Below, piece by piece: positions 17,122 through 25,800 of a DNA stretch of 64,000 nucleotides. Each line of letters opens with the position of its first letter. Within the stretch, counting starts at the first letter, position 1. Position numbers and translations under genes: made by a program. The notes beneath the pieces were generated by a model. It saw nothing but the letters and a program-made list of their open reading frames with translations, had not been told where the DNA came from and ran no database searches. Source of the DNA: Glaciecola sp. KUL10 (lineage in GTDB: Bacteria > Pseudomonadota > Gammaproteobacteria > Enterobacterales > Alteromonadaceae). The stretch spans positions 248,001 to 312,000 of the forward strand of contig NZ_BGNG01000006.1 in NCBI RefSeq assembly GCF_003203515.1. The letters run 5' to 3'.

Positions 17122-19275
17122 TTAGTGTTGTTGTACCTGCTGTTGAGTGAAATAAGTGCCGGTAACCTCTATTGCTTTACCTTGCTTAATTTCGATTACC
17201 TTGTCCGCCAGACGAATACTCTCTTGTCGGTGGGCAATAATAATTTTGCTGATTTGAAGTTGTTTTAAATGCTCGTTGATACGGATCTCTGTCGGGCTGT
17301 CTAAATGACTTGTTGCTTCATCGAGCATGAGAACCTTGGGTTGCTTATAGAGGGCGCGAGCAAGTAATAAACGCTGACGTTGACCTCCGCTTAAGCTGTC
17401 CCCCATATCACCTATTAGTGATTCGTATTGCATGGTCATTTGCATAATATCGTCGTGAAGACAAGCTATGTGCGCCATTTTGACGACTTGTTCGATATTG
17501 ACCTTTTCGTCAAAATCACTGATGTTTTCTAGAATACTGCCATTGAGTAACTGGTCTTCTTGCAGCACTGCGGCGATGCCGTGAGTATGTCGATTATGCG
17601 GTTTAAGGCTGTGCCCAGAATATGCGACCTGACCACTATTTGGCTGAATAAGCCCTAATAGGCATTGCATCAGTGTGCTTTTGCCACAGCCACTTTTGCC
17701 AACTAATGCAATACTCTGTCCAGGTTCAATGCTAAACGAAACTTCATCTAATACATTGGCTGCCTCACTTGAGTATGCGAAGCTTAGGTTTTCAACCTTG
17801 AGTAGCGGTTCATTGGCATGAATGGGGACAATATTTGAATAGTCTTCGGCGACTTTTTCTTCACTTGAGAACTCTGGCGCTGTTTTAACAATATCTGAAA
17901 GGCGCGACAGGTGCACATCTAGCATTTTAAATTGTATGAACATATTGATGAGCCCATCGCATGCTCCGATAAAGCGAGACTTGTAACTCATAAACGCAAA
18001 CAGCATGCCTACTGTCAGAGCATTGTCCAATACCAAGAGTGCCGCGATAAACACCACTACCAGATTTTCAATACCAAATAGCGCTTTGTTTACAGAGTTG
18101 AGATTGATCGTCCAAGCAGCGATACGAATATCTTTGTTTAACGCGAGCGTTAAGCGATTACTCCATTTTGCACTGCTATGCGCTTCTTTCGCGCTGAGTT
18201 TAACGGTTTTAATCGCTCTGACTGTCTGCATAAAGTAAGCATTTTCATTTGCATATAGCTGAATAGATTCTTTACTCAGGCGTTGCATGGGGGTAAAGCA
18301 AATCCATCTAATCAGCGCATAGGCAAGCACAACTGCAATCACTATCAATGTGAGTTTGATTGAGTAAAGCGCCATGACGATCAGCGTGACGATTGCCATC
18401 AAACCATCTATAAATGCGGTGACGATACCAGACGTAATTAACTCACGAACACTTTGTAAGGAGGTAAAACGACTGACAATATCGCCCATGTGGCGTTGGT
18501 TAAAGTAAGCGGTAGGCAGTTTAAGCAGATGTTCAAACACACCAGACGAGAGTGTTAAGTTTAATCGACTGGCAAAGTGCAAGCCGATCTTTTCTCGCAT
18601 ATATTGCGTGATAATTTCAAATATGAGCAGTAATCCAAAGCCTAAGGCTAAGACTTTTAGCAATGCTTTGTCATTGTCCACCACAACTAGGTCAATGACC
18701 GATTGCATGTAAAATGGACCTGCGATTAAGCTTGCCTGCAATAGAATCGACAAACCCAACAATAATAAGAGGTGTCGTTTTAGTCCTGTGACGTTTCGGA
18801 TGAAATGCGATAAGGACAGTTTTTCACTGGCTTTTATTTTCTCAAAAGCGGGGCTAGGTGACAGTTCAAGGGCGATCCCCGTAAAGTGTTTACTTAGCTC
18901 TTCAAAAGCGATATCCCGCTTGCCCATTGCTGGGTCGATGATAGTCACTTGAACTTTCGTAACGCTAGTCAATACAACAAAGTGGTTAAAATCCCAATGA
19001 ATAATGGCAGGAAGGCTGAGTTTATTCAGTTCATCCATGTCGAGTTTTAAGGCTCTAGAACTCAGGCCGATCTCCAGCGCTTGTTTCATTAATTGCTTTA
19101 AGTTCACCCCGTCGTTACTGAGTTTCAGCTGCTTGCGGATTTCATCAAGGCTTCTTTCATCACCATGAAAATTGGCAATCATGGTTAAACAAGCTAATCC
19201 ACACTCACTGCTTTCGGCTTGTAATACCAATTTGACTCGCCTGCGCCACGAAAAATTGAGAGATGCTAATGACAT
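17122..19275 (-). CDS. ABC exporter with N-terminal C39 peptidase domain (CvaB/bacteriocin type)
   Basis: 717 residues, the full peptidase-containing ABC transporter layout. The C39 domain (1-135) has catalytic Cys25 in ESSECGLACL, His98 in DFNHFVVL and Asp114 in IIDPAMG. The membrane domain (about 155-430) has six helices. The nucleotide-binding domain (about 480-710) has Walker A GKSGCGKST, signature LSGGQRQRLLLARAL and Walker B VLMLDEATSHLD. These transporters remove double-glycine leaders and export the peptide. The catalytic residues are intact, so an active protease is expected. Its start is 1 bp from the end of the HlyD gene. The best candidate substrate in the window is the peptide at 10590-10790. 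Confidence 0.94.
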   Translation of the reverse strand: MSLASLNFSWRRRVKLVLQAESSECGLACLTMIANFHGDERSLDEIRKQLKLSNDGVNLKQLMKQALEIGLSSRALKLDMDELNKLSLPAIIHWDFNHFVVLTSVTKVQVTIIDPAMGKRDIAFEELSKHFTGIALELSPSPAFEKIKASEKLSLSHFIRNVTGLKRHLLLLLGLSILLQASLIAGPFYMQSVIDLVVVDNDKALLKVLALGFGLLLIFEIITQYMREKIGLHFASRLNLTLSSGVFEHLLKLPTAYFNQRHMGDIVSRFTSLQSVRELITSGIVTAFIDGLMAIVTLIVMALYSIKLTLIVIAVVLAYALIRWICFTPMQRLSKESIQLYANENAYFMQTVRAIKTVKLSAKEAHSSAKWSNRLTLALNKDIRIAAWTINLNSVNKALFGIENLVVVFIAALLVLDNALTVGMLFAFMSYKSRFIGACDGLINMFIQFKMLDVHLSRLSDIVKTAPEFSSEEKVAEDYSNIVPIHANEPLLKVENLSFAYSSEAANVLDEVSFSIEPGQSIALVGKSGCGKSTLMQCLLGLIQPNSGQVAYSGHSLKPHNRHTHGIAAVLQEDQLLNGSILENISDFDEKVNIEQVVKMAHIACLHDDIMQMTMQYESLIGDMGDSLSGGQRQRLLLARALYKQPKVLMLDEATSHLDSPTEIRINEHLKQLQISKIIIAHRQESIRLADKVIEIKQGKAIEVTGTYFTQQQVQQH

Positions 19276-19276
19276 A

Positions 19277-20536
19277 TCAAAGCGCTCCCTTTAGGCGATA
19301 AATCGGAGCGAGCAACCATTCGATGATGTTTCGGTCATCTAGTTTGACACTGGCTTCAAAGGTCATGCCGTGCTTAAACCCCACTGACCTGCCATCAACT
19401 TTGATGCCGGTCTGTTTTAGTTGGACAAGGGCTTCAAATACAGGTTGTTGATAACCTAAGGGATTAGCCGGTAACTCATCGGGCATTAATACGCTTTGGC
19501 TGACTTGAGTCAGTTGGCCTTCAATCGCGCCGTATTGTTGGTATGGAAAGGCATCTAGCCTAATAGTGACAGTTTGATCGTGTTCGATTAAACCAATTGA
19601 AGCAGATGGAATATACAGCTTGGCCCGATGCTGCTGGCGCTCGCCCAATATCTTTAAAAGCGTTTTGTGTTTACTTAAATCACTTCCTTGGTAAACCTGT
19701 AACGCGCTTACTTTACCTGCTTTTGGCGCATAAACGGTATATTCATTGTTTTGAGAGTGTGAAGCTAATTCTAGTTTTAAGTTGTTTATCGTTGCTTGTT
19801 GTTCAAGTTCGAAGTTATTTTGTGTGTGTTCTAGTTGGGCAATGGTTTGCTCAACAGCATTGATGTTTTGCGCAGTTGTTAATAGCTCAACTTGTATTTG
19901 ACGCTCGCGCATTTCCATTTCAGCGAGCTTTTGCATGTGAGTATCGAGCGTTTGTTGAGTTAATAGCCGGTCACTTACTAGTGCTGAATAATTAGTGGAT
20001 TGTTGGCTCATTACTTTAATTTGCTCAGTTAGTAAAGTATGTTGCTCTCTCAATAAATCCTCAGCACTCAACAATCGCTTTAGATGCGCGTTTTGATGAA
20101 CAATATCGTTTATTGTCTTGGCTTCATGTCGGGCCAACAGCATTCCCACATTTTTTATCCTAGCTTCAAGCGTTATTCTGTTTTGTTGAAGAAGCTCGTC
20201 TCCTTGCATAAAAGCTTGGGTGCGTTTGATTTTTAGTAGGGCTTGATTTTTCTCAACTAGCTCACCGTCTTTTACTAGTACTTCAGACACTAAACCACTG
20301 GCTTCAAAGTGATTAACACTGTGGATACCTTCTGGGCTGATTATCCAGCCCTTTACTTTAACTTTATTGGCAAATGAACTATTGGCGAGTGCAACCATGC
20401 CCGCGCCAAACATTGAAAAAAGTGCTAGGCTCACCAATATGTGTTGTCGCTTAGGTAACAAAATAGCGGTGCCAAGTTTATCGCTTGATTGGTAGTCAAT
20501 CGCTTCCTTGCGATACAGTGTTTGTTGTCTCTGCAC
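19277..20536 (-). CDS. HlyD-family periplasmic adaptor (CvaA-like)
   Basis: 419 residues. It has a short cytoplasmic tail, one membrane helix (about 31-50), a lipoyl-like half (VKVKGWIISPEGIHSVNHFEASGLVSEVLVKDGELVEKNQALLKIKR), long coiled coils (about 120-260), the second lipoyl half (YTVYAPKAGKVSALQVYQGSDL) and a C-terminal beta-barrel. It links the inner-membrane exporter to an outer-membrane TolC protein. The start is GTG 20536, with AAAGGA upstream on the minus strand. It is first in the exporter operon; tandem repeats upstream may control it. Confidence 0.92.
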   Translation of the reverse strand: MQRQQTLYRKEAIDYQSSDKLGTAILLPKRQHILVSLALFSMFGAGMVALANSSFANKVKVKGWIISPEGIHSVNHFEASGLVSEVLVKDGELVEKNQALLKIKRTQAFMQGDELLQQNRITLEARIKNVGMLLARHEAKTINDIVHQNAHLKRLLSAEDLLREQHTLLTEQIKVMSQQSTNYSALVSDRLLTQQTLDTHMQKLAEMEMRERQIQVELLTTAQNINAVEQTIAQLEHTQNNFELEQQATINNLKLELASHSQNNEYTVYAPKAGKVSALQVYQGSDLSKHKTLLKILGERQQHRAKLYIPSASIGLIEHDQTVTIRLDAFPYQQYGAIEGQLTQVSQSVLMPDELPANPLGYQQPVFEALVQLKQTGIKVDGRSVGFKHGMTFEASVKLDDRNIIEWLLAPIYRLKGAL

Positions 20537-20559
20537 ATTTCATCCTTTTGTCAAAGCTA

Positions 20560-20579
20560 AGTGCTGAGATGACAGCACT
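20560..20579 (-). other. Small hairpin in the hlyD leader
   Basis: AGTGCTG (20560-20566) and CAGCACT (20573-20579) are perfect 7-bp inverted repeats with a 6-nt loop, 24 bp upstream of the HlyD start. It may shape the leader RNA or bind protein. Confidence 0.3.
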
Positions 20580-20620
20580 CAAGTTATGCATCCAGACTAG
20601 TGTTGGAATGAAAATGAGTC

Positions 20621-20657
20621 TTTTCTATATGAGACACTGGGTTTTCTGTATGAGACA
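20621..20657 (-). promoter_or_regulatory. Tandem 16-bp direct repeats upstream of the exporter operon
   Basis: TTTTCTATATGAGACA (20621-20636) and TTTTCTGTATGAGACA (20642-20657) differ at one base and start 21 bp apart, two helical turns, so proteins on both would lie on the same face. They end 85 bp before the hlyD start codon, a typical activator position. The cognate regulator is unknown; the operon's own LuxR-type protein is a candidate. Confidence 0.55.
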
Positions 20658-20734
20658 AAATGAAAGGTGTTGAAATAGAAAAGTACTTTTTGTCAGGAAC
20701 CGAAGGTCAGCTGGTCTTGAAGTTGTTAAAGACC

Positions 20735-20756
20735 GGAAAGAATGCTTATTCTTTCC
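20735..20756. other. Perfect inverted repeat in intergenic region
   Basis: GGAAAGAAT and ATTCTTTCC (9 bp each) flank a GCTT loop between the exporter operon and the VOC gene. There is no T-run on either side, so it is not a standard terminator; it may be a weak terminator of the VOC transcript or a protein site. Confidence 0.35.
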
Positions 20757-20809
20757 AAGTCATAAACTGAGTTAGGATAAAAACTCAATAGATATCTACG
20801 GTGAACTGA

Positions 20810-21187
20810 TTAGGTATCTGGTGTCATGTGGTAAAAGCATAATTTGTTGCCATCTAAATCGTATACATATGCCCCATAAAAAAATGGAAAGCGCTGCCCT
20901 GGCTCACCTGCATCACTCGCACCTAATTCAATAGCCTTTTTATATAAAGTGGCTGCTCCTTCTGCTGAACCTCCTGGGATAGCAATCATTTGACCGTTTC
21001 CGCAGGTTTGTTCCCCTTCATTAGCTGGAATACAAACAGCAAGCATTGCACCACCATTCTCAGTGCCATAAAACTTTATCCTATCTAGCGCCATAAGCTG
21101 CTTGCCCCCAACTAAGGCAAGTAGTCCATCATAAAAAGTAACCGCTTTGTCTAAATTTTTTGTACCAATCGTTGAATAGCCAATCAT
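20810..21187 (-). CDS. VOC (glyoxalase/bleomycin resistance) family protein
   Basis: 125 residues, one vicinal-oxygen-chelate module pair: MIGYSTIGTKNLDKAVTFYDGLL at the N-terminus and YGAYVYDLDGNKLCFYH at the C-terminus. The terminal Tyr-His region and Asp-Leu-Asp-Gly-Asn turn are typical of the small lyase-like group annotated near glyoxalase I. It diverges from a TetR gene; a perfect palindrome (21239-21256) lies 51 bp upstream of its start, so it is probably TetR-controlled. The substrate cannot be told from sequence. Confidence 0.88.
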   Translation of the reverse strand: MIGYSTIGTKNLDKAVTFYDGLLALVGGKQLMALDRIKFYGTENGGAMLAVCIPANEGEQTCGNGQMIAIPGGSAEGAATLYKKAIELGASDAGEPGQRFPFFYGAYVYDLDGNKLCFYHMTPDT

Positions 21188-21238
21188 CGTATTTCCTCAT
21201 TGTTTAACTTATTGTGAGCCAATTATTGGTAATATTAT

Positions 21239-21256
21239 CTACCTATCGATAGGTAG
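21239..21256. promoter_or_regulatory. Palindromic operator 1 (TetR regulon)
   Basis: CTACCTATCGATAGGTAG is self-complementary over 18 bp. It sits in the divergent VOC/TetR intergenic region. Close variants occur at 21323-21332 (CTATAGGTAG half) and 22642-22658, upstream of the cupin gene. Confidence 0.75.
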
Positions 21257-21318
21257 TCAAATTGTATTTATCTCTTTTACATTTACAAATTCAAGGGAGC
21301 TATATATTCTGAGCTCAG

Positions 21319-21337
21319 GTATCTATAGGTAGATAGG
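21319..21337. promoter_or_regulatory. Operator 2, imperfect (TetR regulon)
   Basis: GGTATCTATAGGTAGATAGG contains the AGGTAG half-site of operator 1 and an ATCTA/TAGAT inverted pair, 56 bp before the TetR start. Probably for autoregulation. Confidence 0.5.
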
Positions 21338-21392
21338 CTTGCCGAGTAATCCAAACTAGTGAGTCGAAAGTTTTAGCGGAAGAGGTACAAAA

Positions 21393-21935
21393 ATGTCTAA
21401 AAAGTTAGCGCTCTTGCAGATTGCTGAGCAAAAAGTGCGTATCGGCGGATACAATAACTTTAGTTTTCGAGAGTTAGCCGATGAAATTGGAATAAAGAGT
21501 GCTAGCGTACACTACCACTTTCCAACTAAGGCCGATTTAGGGGCGGAGTTAGCCAAAAATTATACTGAAAGTTTTCTTGAGTCGTTGGGCGATCCTAAAA
21601 TCTTGCACCAAAATGCTATAGATCCGGTCAAGGCTTATGTGGAAAAATTCAAAACGGCTTTAATTAAAGATCAAAAGATGTGTCTTTGTGGCTTATTAGG
21701 TGCAGAAATTGATGGATTACCGGATAAGGTTAAAACAGAAACAAAACGATTTTTTGAGCGCAATATTAATTGGTTGACTCAGGCTCATATCGTCAATGGT
21801 GCCGTCAATAATAAAGAAGCAGCTGATAAGGCGATTCATACCTTATCACTCTTGGAAGGAGCATTGATGATTAGCAAAACACTCGATGATCAATCTGTTT
21901 TTGAATCTGCTCTTAGCCAAACGAATGCTTTTTAA
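21393..21935 (+). CDS. TetR/AcrR-family transcriptional regulator
   Basis: 180 residues. The N-terminal helix-turn-helix (about 20-48) reads FSFRELADEIGIKSASVHYHFPTKADLGAEL. The ligand domain contains KMCLCGLLGAEIDGLP, with two cysteines (about 101-103); this block resembles the NemR/AcuR-like group, some members of which sense electrophiles. It diverges from the VOC gene, and its 3' end overlaps the convergent cupin gene by 23 bp. Matching operators in front of all three genes suggest one small regulon. Confidence 0.92.
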   Translation: MSKKLALLQIAEQKVRIGGYNNFSFRELADEIGIKSASVHYHFPTKADLGAELAKNYTESFLESLGDPKILHQNAIDPVKAYVEKFKTALIKDQKMCLCGLLGAEIDGLPDKVKTETKRFFERNINWLTQAHIVNGAVNNKEAADKAIHTLSLLEGALMISKTLDDQSVFESALSQTNAF

Positions 21936-22614
21936 CGCGTTGAATTTGCGCTTCAACCTCTCTGATATGGCCGGTTTTGCACCATACGCGAGCTCCATTT
22001 TTTCCGGCTTTCATCTCGATGCGGTGATCAATAGGTTGTCTTAACCAGCTAGACTGCCTCAATGCATCACCTGATTCTTCTATTTCACCTTCCATAACAT
22101 ATAATTCTGCCCCGTTCGGTACGTCCATGGAGAGCACTGCATCGGCCTCTAAATCTATCATGGATACTTGTTCTATCGCATCTTTGTACAATGGTGTGAT
22201 CGATACTCCCAGCCAATCTTTAAGAGGGACAGAAAACATACGATCCGTGCGCAAGCGAACATGAGTAGAGTCATCAGGCTCAAATTGCCAAAGTTTAACC
22301 AAAATAACACAACCATTATCTGAGCGTGGCGTGTGGCTGGAGCCGGGGGGGTTACGTATGTAGGAGCCTGTCGGGAAATCGCCGTGCTCATCCTGAAATA
22401 CGCCTTCGATCACCACGAATTCTTCACCACCGGTGTGAACATGCGAAGAAAAAGTGCTCCCTGGAGCATACCTCACAATAGTGGTTGCTCTGGCAACTTC
22501 GTCACCCACTCTGTCTAACGGTCTGCGGTCGACTCCTTGCATGGGTGAAGATACCCAATCCAAATCTGCACTATGTACAATCACACGTTTATCAAAGTCT
22601 GAATTAATTTTCAT
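21913..22614 (-). CDS. Double-cupin protein, ChrR-like metal-binding domain
   Basis: 233 residues with two cupin folds. The first carries a complete ligand set: His58, His60 (SSHVHTGGEEF), Glu64 and His94 (PPGSSHTPRS), as in the C-terminal cupin of ChrR anti-sigma factors. The zinc-binding anti-sigma N-terminus of ChrR is absent, so this is an enzyme or sensor rather than an anti-sigma factor. The second cupin (about 140-215) lacks an obvious metal set. A TACCTA/TAGGTA operator precedes it, shared with the neighbouring TetR gene. Confidence 0.83.
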   Translation of the reverse strand: MKINSDFDKRVIVHSADLDWVSSPMQGVDRRPLDRVGDEVARATTIVRYAPGSTFSSHVHTGGEEFVVIEGVFQDEHGDFPTGSYIRNPPGSSHTPRSDNGCVILVKLWQFEPDDSTHVRLRTDRMFSVPLKDWLGVSITPLYKDAIEQVSMIDLEADAVLSMDVPNGAELYVMEGEIEESGDALRQSSWLRQPIDHRIEMKAGKNGARVWCKTGHIREVEAQIQRVKKHSFG

Positions 22615-22631
22615 TTTAGTTTCGCCATAAC

Positions 22632-22665
22632 ATAATATTACCTACCTACTGATAGGTAATATTAT
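22632..22665. promoter_or_regulatory. Operator 3 (TetR regulon) upstream of the cupin gene
   Basis: Two 13-bp arms, ATAATATTACCTA (22632-22644) and TAGGTAATATTAT (22653-22665), are perfect inverted repeats around 8 bp. The core (22642-22659) matches operator 1 at 15 of 18 bases. It ends 18 bp upstream of the cupin start, where a bound repressor would block transcription. A lone AGGTAG half lies at 22671-22676. Confidence 0.7.
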
Positions 22666-22765
22666 TGGTTAGGTAGGGGGAAAAGTCAAATGTCATTTCT
22701 GGAACTAGATACTATTGCTAATTGCGTATGTCGCTTGAACGCTATTTTGACTAGAAAACGGTAAC

Positions 22766-22793
22766 AAAAAAGGGCGTATTAAAATACGCCCTT
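22766..22793 (-). terminator. Terminator of the propeller-amidohydrolase gene
   Basis: AAGGGCGTATT (22770-22780) pairs with AATACGCCCTT (22783-22793); on the minus strand a U-run follows. It lies 18 bp past the gene's stop. Confidence 0.88.
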
Positions 22794-22811
22794 GTGATAA
22801 TCACTGTTTGA

Positions 22812-25800
22812 TTAATGCACCCAATGATACATATGCGCTTTCGCTTCCATTTCTTGCTTGGTTTGCTCAGGCATAAATTGTTTGTTATCGCTTTCAAAGA
22901 AGAACGGATGACGTTTATCTTTGCTGCCAACTTCGTTCATCGTCGCTGCTTCAAAGACGCGTCCATTGATAATAGTATGGCTGACGTACTCACTGCGTTT
23001 AATATCGCTTAACACATCACCATCAATAATCACCATGTCAGCTAGTTTACCGACTTCAATACTGCCTAGGTCTTTGTCCATGCCTAAGTGACGTGCGCCG
23101 TCGATAGTGCCGCCGCGAAGAGCTTCAAATGCACTAAAGCCACCTTGATGCATGATCCATAGTTCCCAGTGTGCGGCCAGGCCTTCGCGCTGACCGTGGG
23201 CACCAATATGCACACCAACACCATTGTCTCTGAGTTCTTTTGCATACTCGGCCACTGCAACGTGGTTGTATTGTTCATCAGGTGCGGTAGGACGTCTTAT
23301 TGAACGACGGTCGACAATAAAGTGTGGGGTATAACGCATGAGCCGTTCGTTTTTCCAGACTTCAGTACGGTCATAAAAATACTCTTCGCCCATTAGGCCA
23401 CCATAAGACACCACAAATGTTGGGGTATAGCCAAACTTCGTGGCTTTCCATAATTGCGTTAAATCGTCGTAGCCTCTTTCGATCGGTAAGCTATGCTCTA
23501 ACCCCGTATGGCCATCGACCAACATCGAAATGTTTTGTTGGAATTTACCGCCGCCTTCTGGCACTACCATCATTTCTTGTTTTTTCGCCGCTAGTAGAAC
23601 TTGCTGTCTTTGATCACGTCTTGGTTGGTTGTAACTTTTAACAGAAATTGCACCAAGGTCTTTTAAACGTTGAACATGGTAGTAGGCATCATCATAGTCA
23701 TTAATGATCGCTTTATAACCCAATGCCTCAGCACCGTATAAAATTGTACCGGTTGAATAAATACGAGGAGCAACGCGCTTACCTGCTTTTTGAAGTTCGC
23801 CAGCCGCCATGATTTCAGTCGTGTCGTTAGAGGGATCATGGATTGTGGTCACACCAAAGGCTAGGTTTGAGTATTGGCTCCAATTTTGTTGAGGAATAAT
23901 CTCGCTTCTACCTTGTGCTCCGTGAGCATGAGTATCAATTAGCCCAGGGATAATCGTTTTACCGCTTGCATCAATGTTTGTTGCATCACTTGGAATTTCG
24001 ATTTCACCTGCTTTACCGACCGCTTCAATGCGGTTGTTTTTGACAATCACTACGCCGTTTTCGATGACTTCTTGTGTGTTGTCGGCATCGCGCATGGTGA
24101 CCACTTTTCCGCCTGTGATTGCTAAGAAGTGATCAGGTTTATCTGATTTTTGCTTAAAGCTTAAATCAATCCCCGTGTTTGTTGGTTCAGGTAATTCAGC
24201 ATCTGTATCCGCTAAAAACGCGAATGCTTCATCAAGGCTTCTTTCGAAGTATCTTGGGCCATGTGACCAACCAACTGAATTATTTTCGGCAGACCATGTC
24301 ATGTAGTTACCCGCGCGTGCTGACAGCTGTTTTACGGGGAGTGAACTCATTTTCGGGCCGATATTTATCTGCTTGCCGTTATCAACAAACGGTGCGACGA
24401 AGGTATTGTATTGGTGAACAAAAGCGACCCATTTTTTATCGTGAGAAAGTCTGTACTCGCTGACTTTATCGCCGCCATACAGATGTGTGCGTTTATCTTC
24501 GCCTCGCAAGTTTACAGAAGAAAACTGCGTTTCAGGGTAGGGCTTACCACTGACTGATTCGGTAAAGTAGACACGTGTGTTATCGCCGCTAAAATGCGGT
24601 TCAAAACCAGATTTTGCAACACGCGTTGTTTGCTTTTCATCAAGGTCAAGCACGTATAAACCCGGCTCAACAGAGTTAGTTGGGTCGAGCAAGTAGCCGC
24701 CCGTAAATTTGCGATAGGCGATTAGCTCAGCATCAGAAGAAAAACTAGGTTCAATATAATGACCTTTGCTGGTACTGACTATTTTTCCTTTGCCACCACG
24801 AGCCGAGATCACGCGAATGTCACCTAACGTTTGATCATTCCATGTGGTGTAAACTATTTTTTTGCCGTCATTCGAATAACGCGGATAGTATTCATCGTGG
24901 TCATTTTGTTTCGTCAGGCGCTTTGATTTACCTGATTTGATGTCTTTTACATACAGTTTGCCAAGTGCCTGAAACAAAATTTGCTTACCGTTTGGTGATT
25001 TTTGTGCCCACCGAATGGCTTTTACATCAAACTCGTCAGGCGATACATCAACAGGAAAGCGCAAAGCATCAGCGTATTTCATTTCAGTTTTAACACTGAC
25101 ATCAATCGTGCTTATATCTTTTGAATCAACATCAATTTTATGAAACTTACCGCCAGTCCAGAACATGATTTGTTTTGAGTCAGGTGTCCAATCAAAGTAA
25201 GCAAAGTATCCTTCGGTACCGAAACCTTCTTGCATGTCTCGTTCAAGCCCTAAAAACAATGCCGTTTCATCACCTGTTTTTACATCTTTTAAGAACAGTC
25301 CCGTGTTTTCTTTCACGCGTCTGATAAACGCAATGTGCTGTCCGTCTGGGGAAGGGGTGGGCACAACTGCGCCGCCTGTGCCTGAAATGTATCTTTCTTC
25401 TTCACCATTTTCGCGATCAAAGCGCGTGATTGCGAAGATTTGTTTAAGCGGATCGCGGTTATAGCTAAATCTTGAAGTACCTGTGATGTCTTGGGTGTAA
25501 TAGATGTATTTTCCGTCAGCAGAAAAAATAGGATCGGCTATATTGTTTTGGTCGCGTTTACCGTGCACACGCTCTTTTATCGCTAGCCCGTCGCCGCCGC
25601 TTTTATGGTACATCCAAATCTCACCTGCTGGAATGCTTCGGCTAGACATAATGCCTTTCGTTACTAGCAAGTATTCACCATCGGGAGACCATTTTGGCGC
25701 GTGTATTAAATACTTCTTTTCTTTGGTGATTTGGCGAAGATTTGTGCCATCGATATTCATCACCCAAACATTTGAAAGACCGTCTCTATCAGAAATAAAA

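Noticed and set aside
20581-20700. Short plus-strand frame over the tandem repeats as a peptide gene
   Set aside because: About 21 codons, no ribosome-binding site, and lacks a double-glycine leader; the repeats fit better as binding sites.
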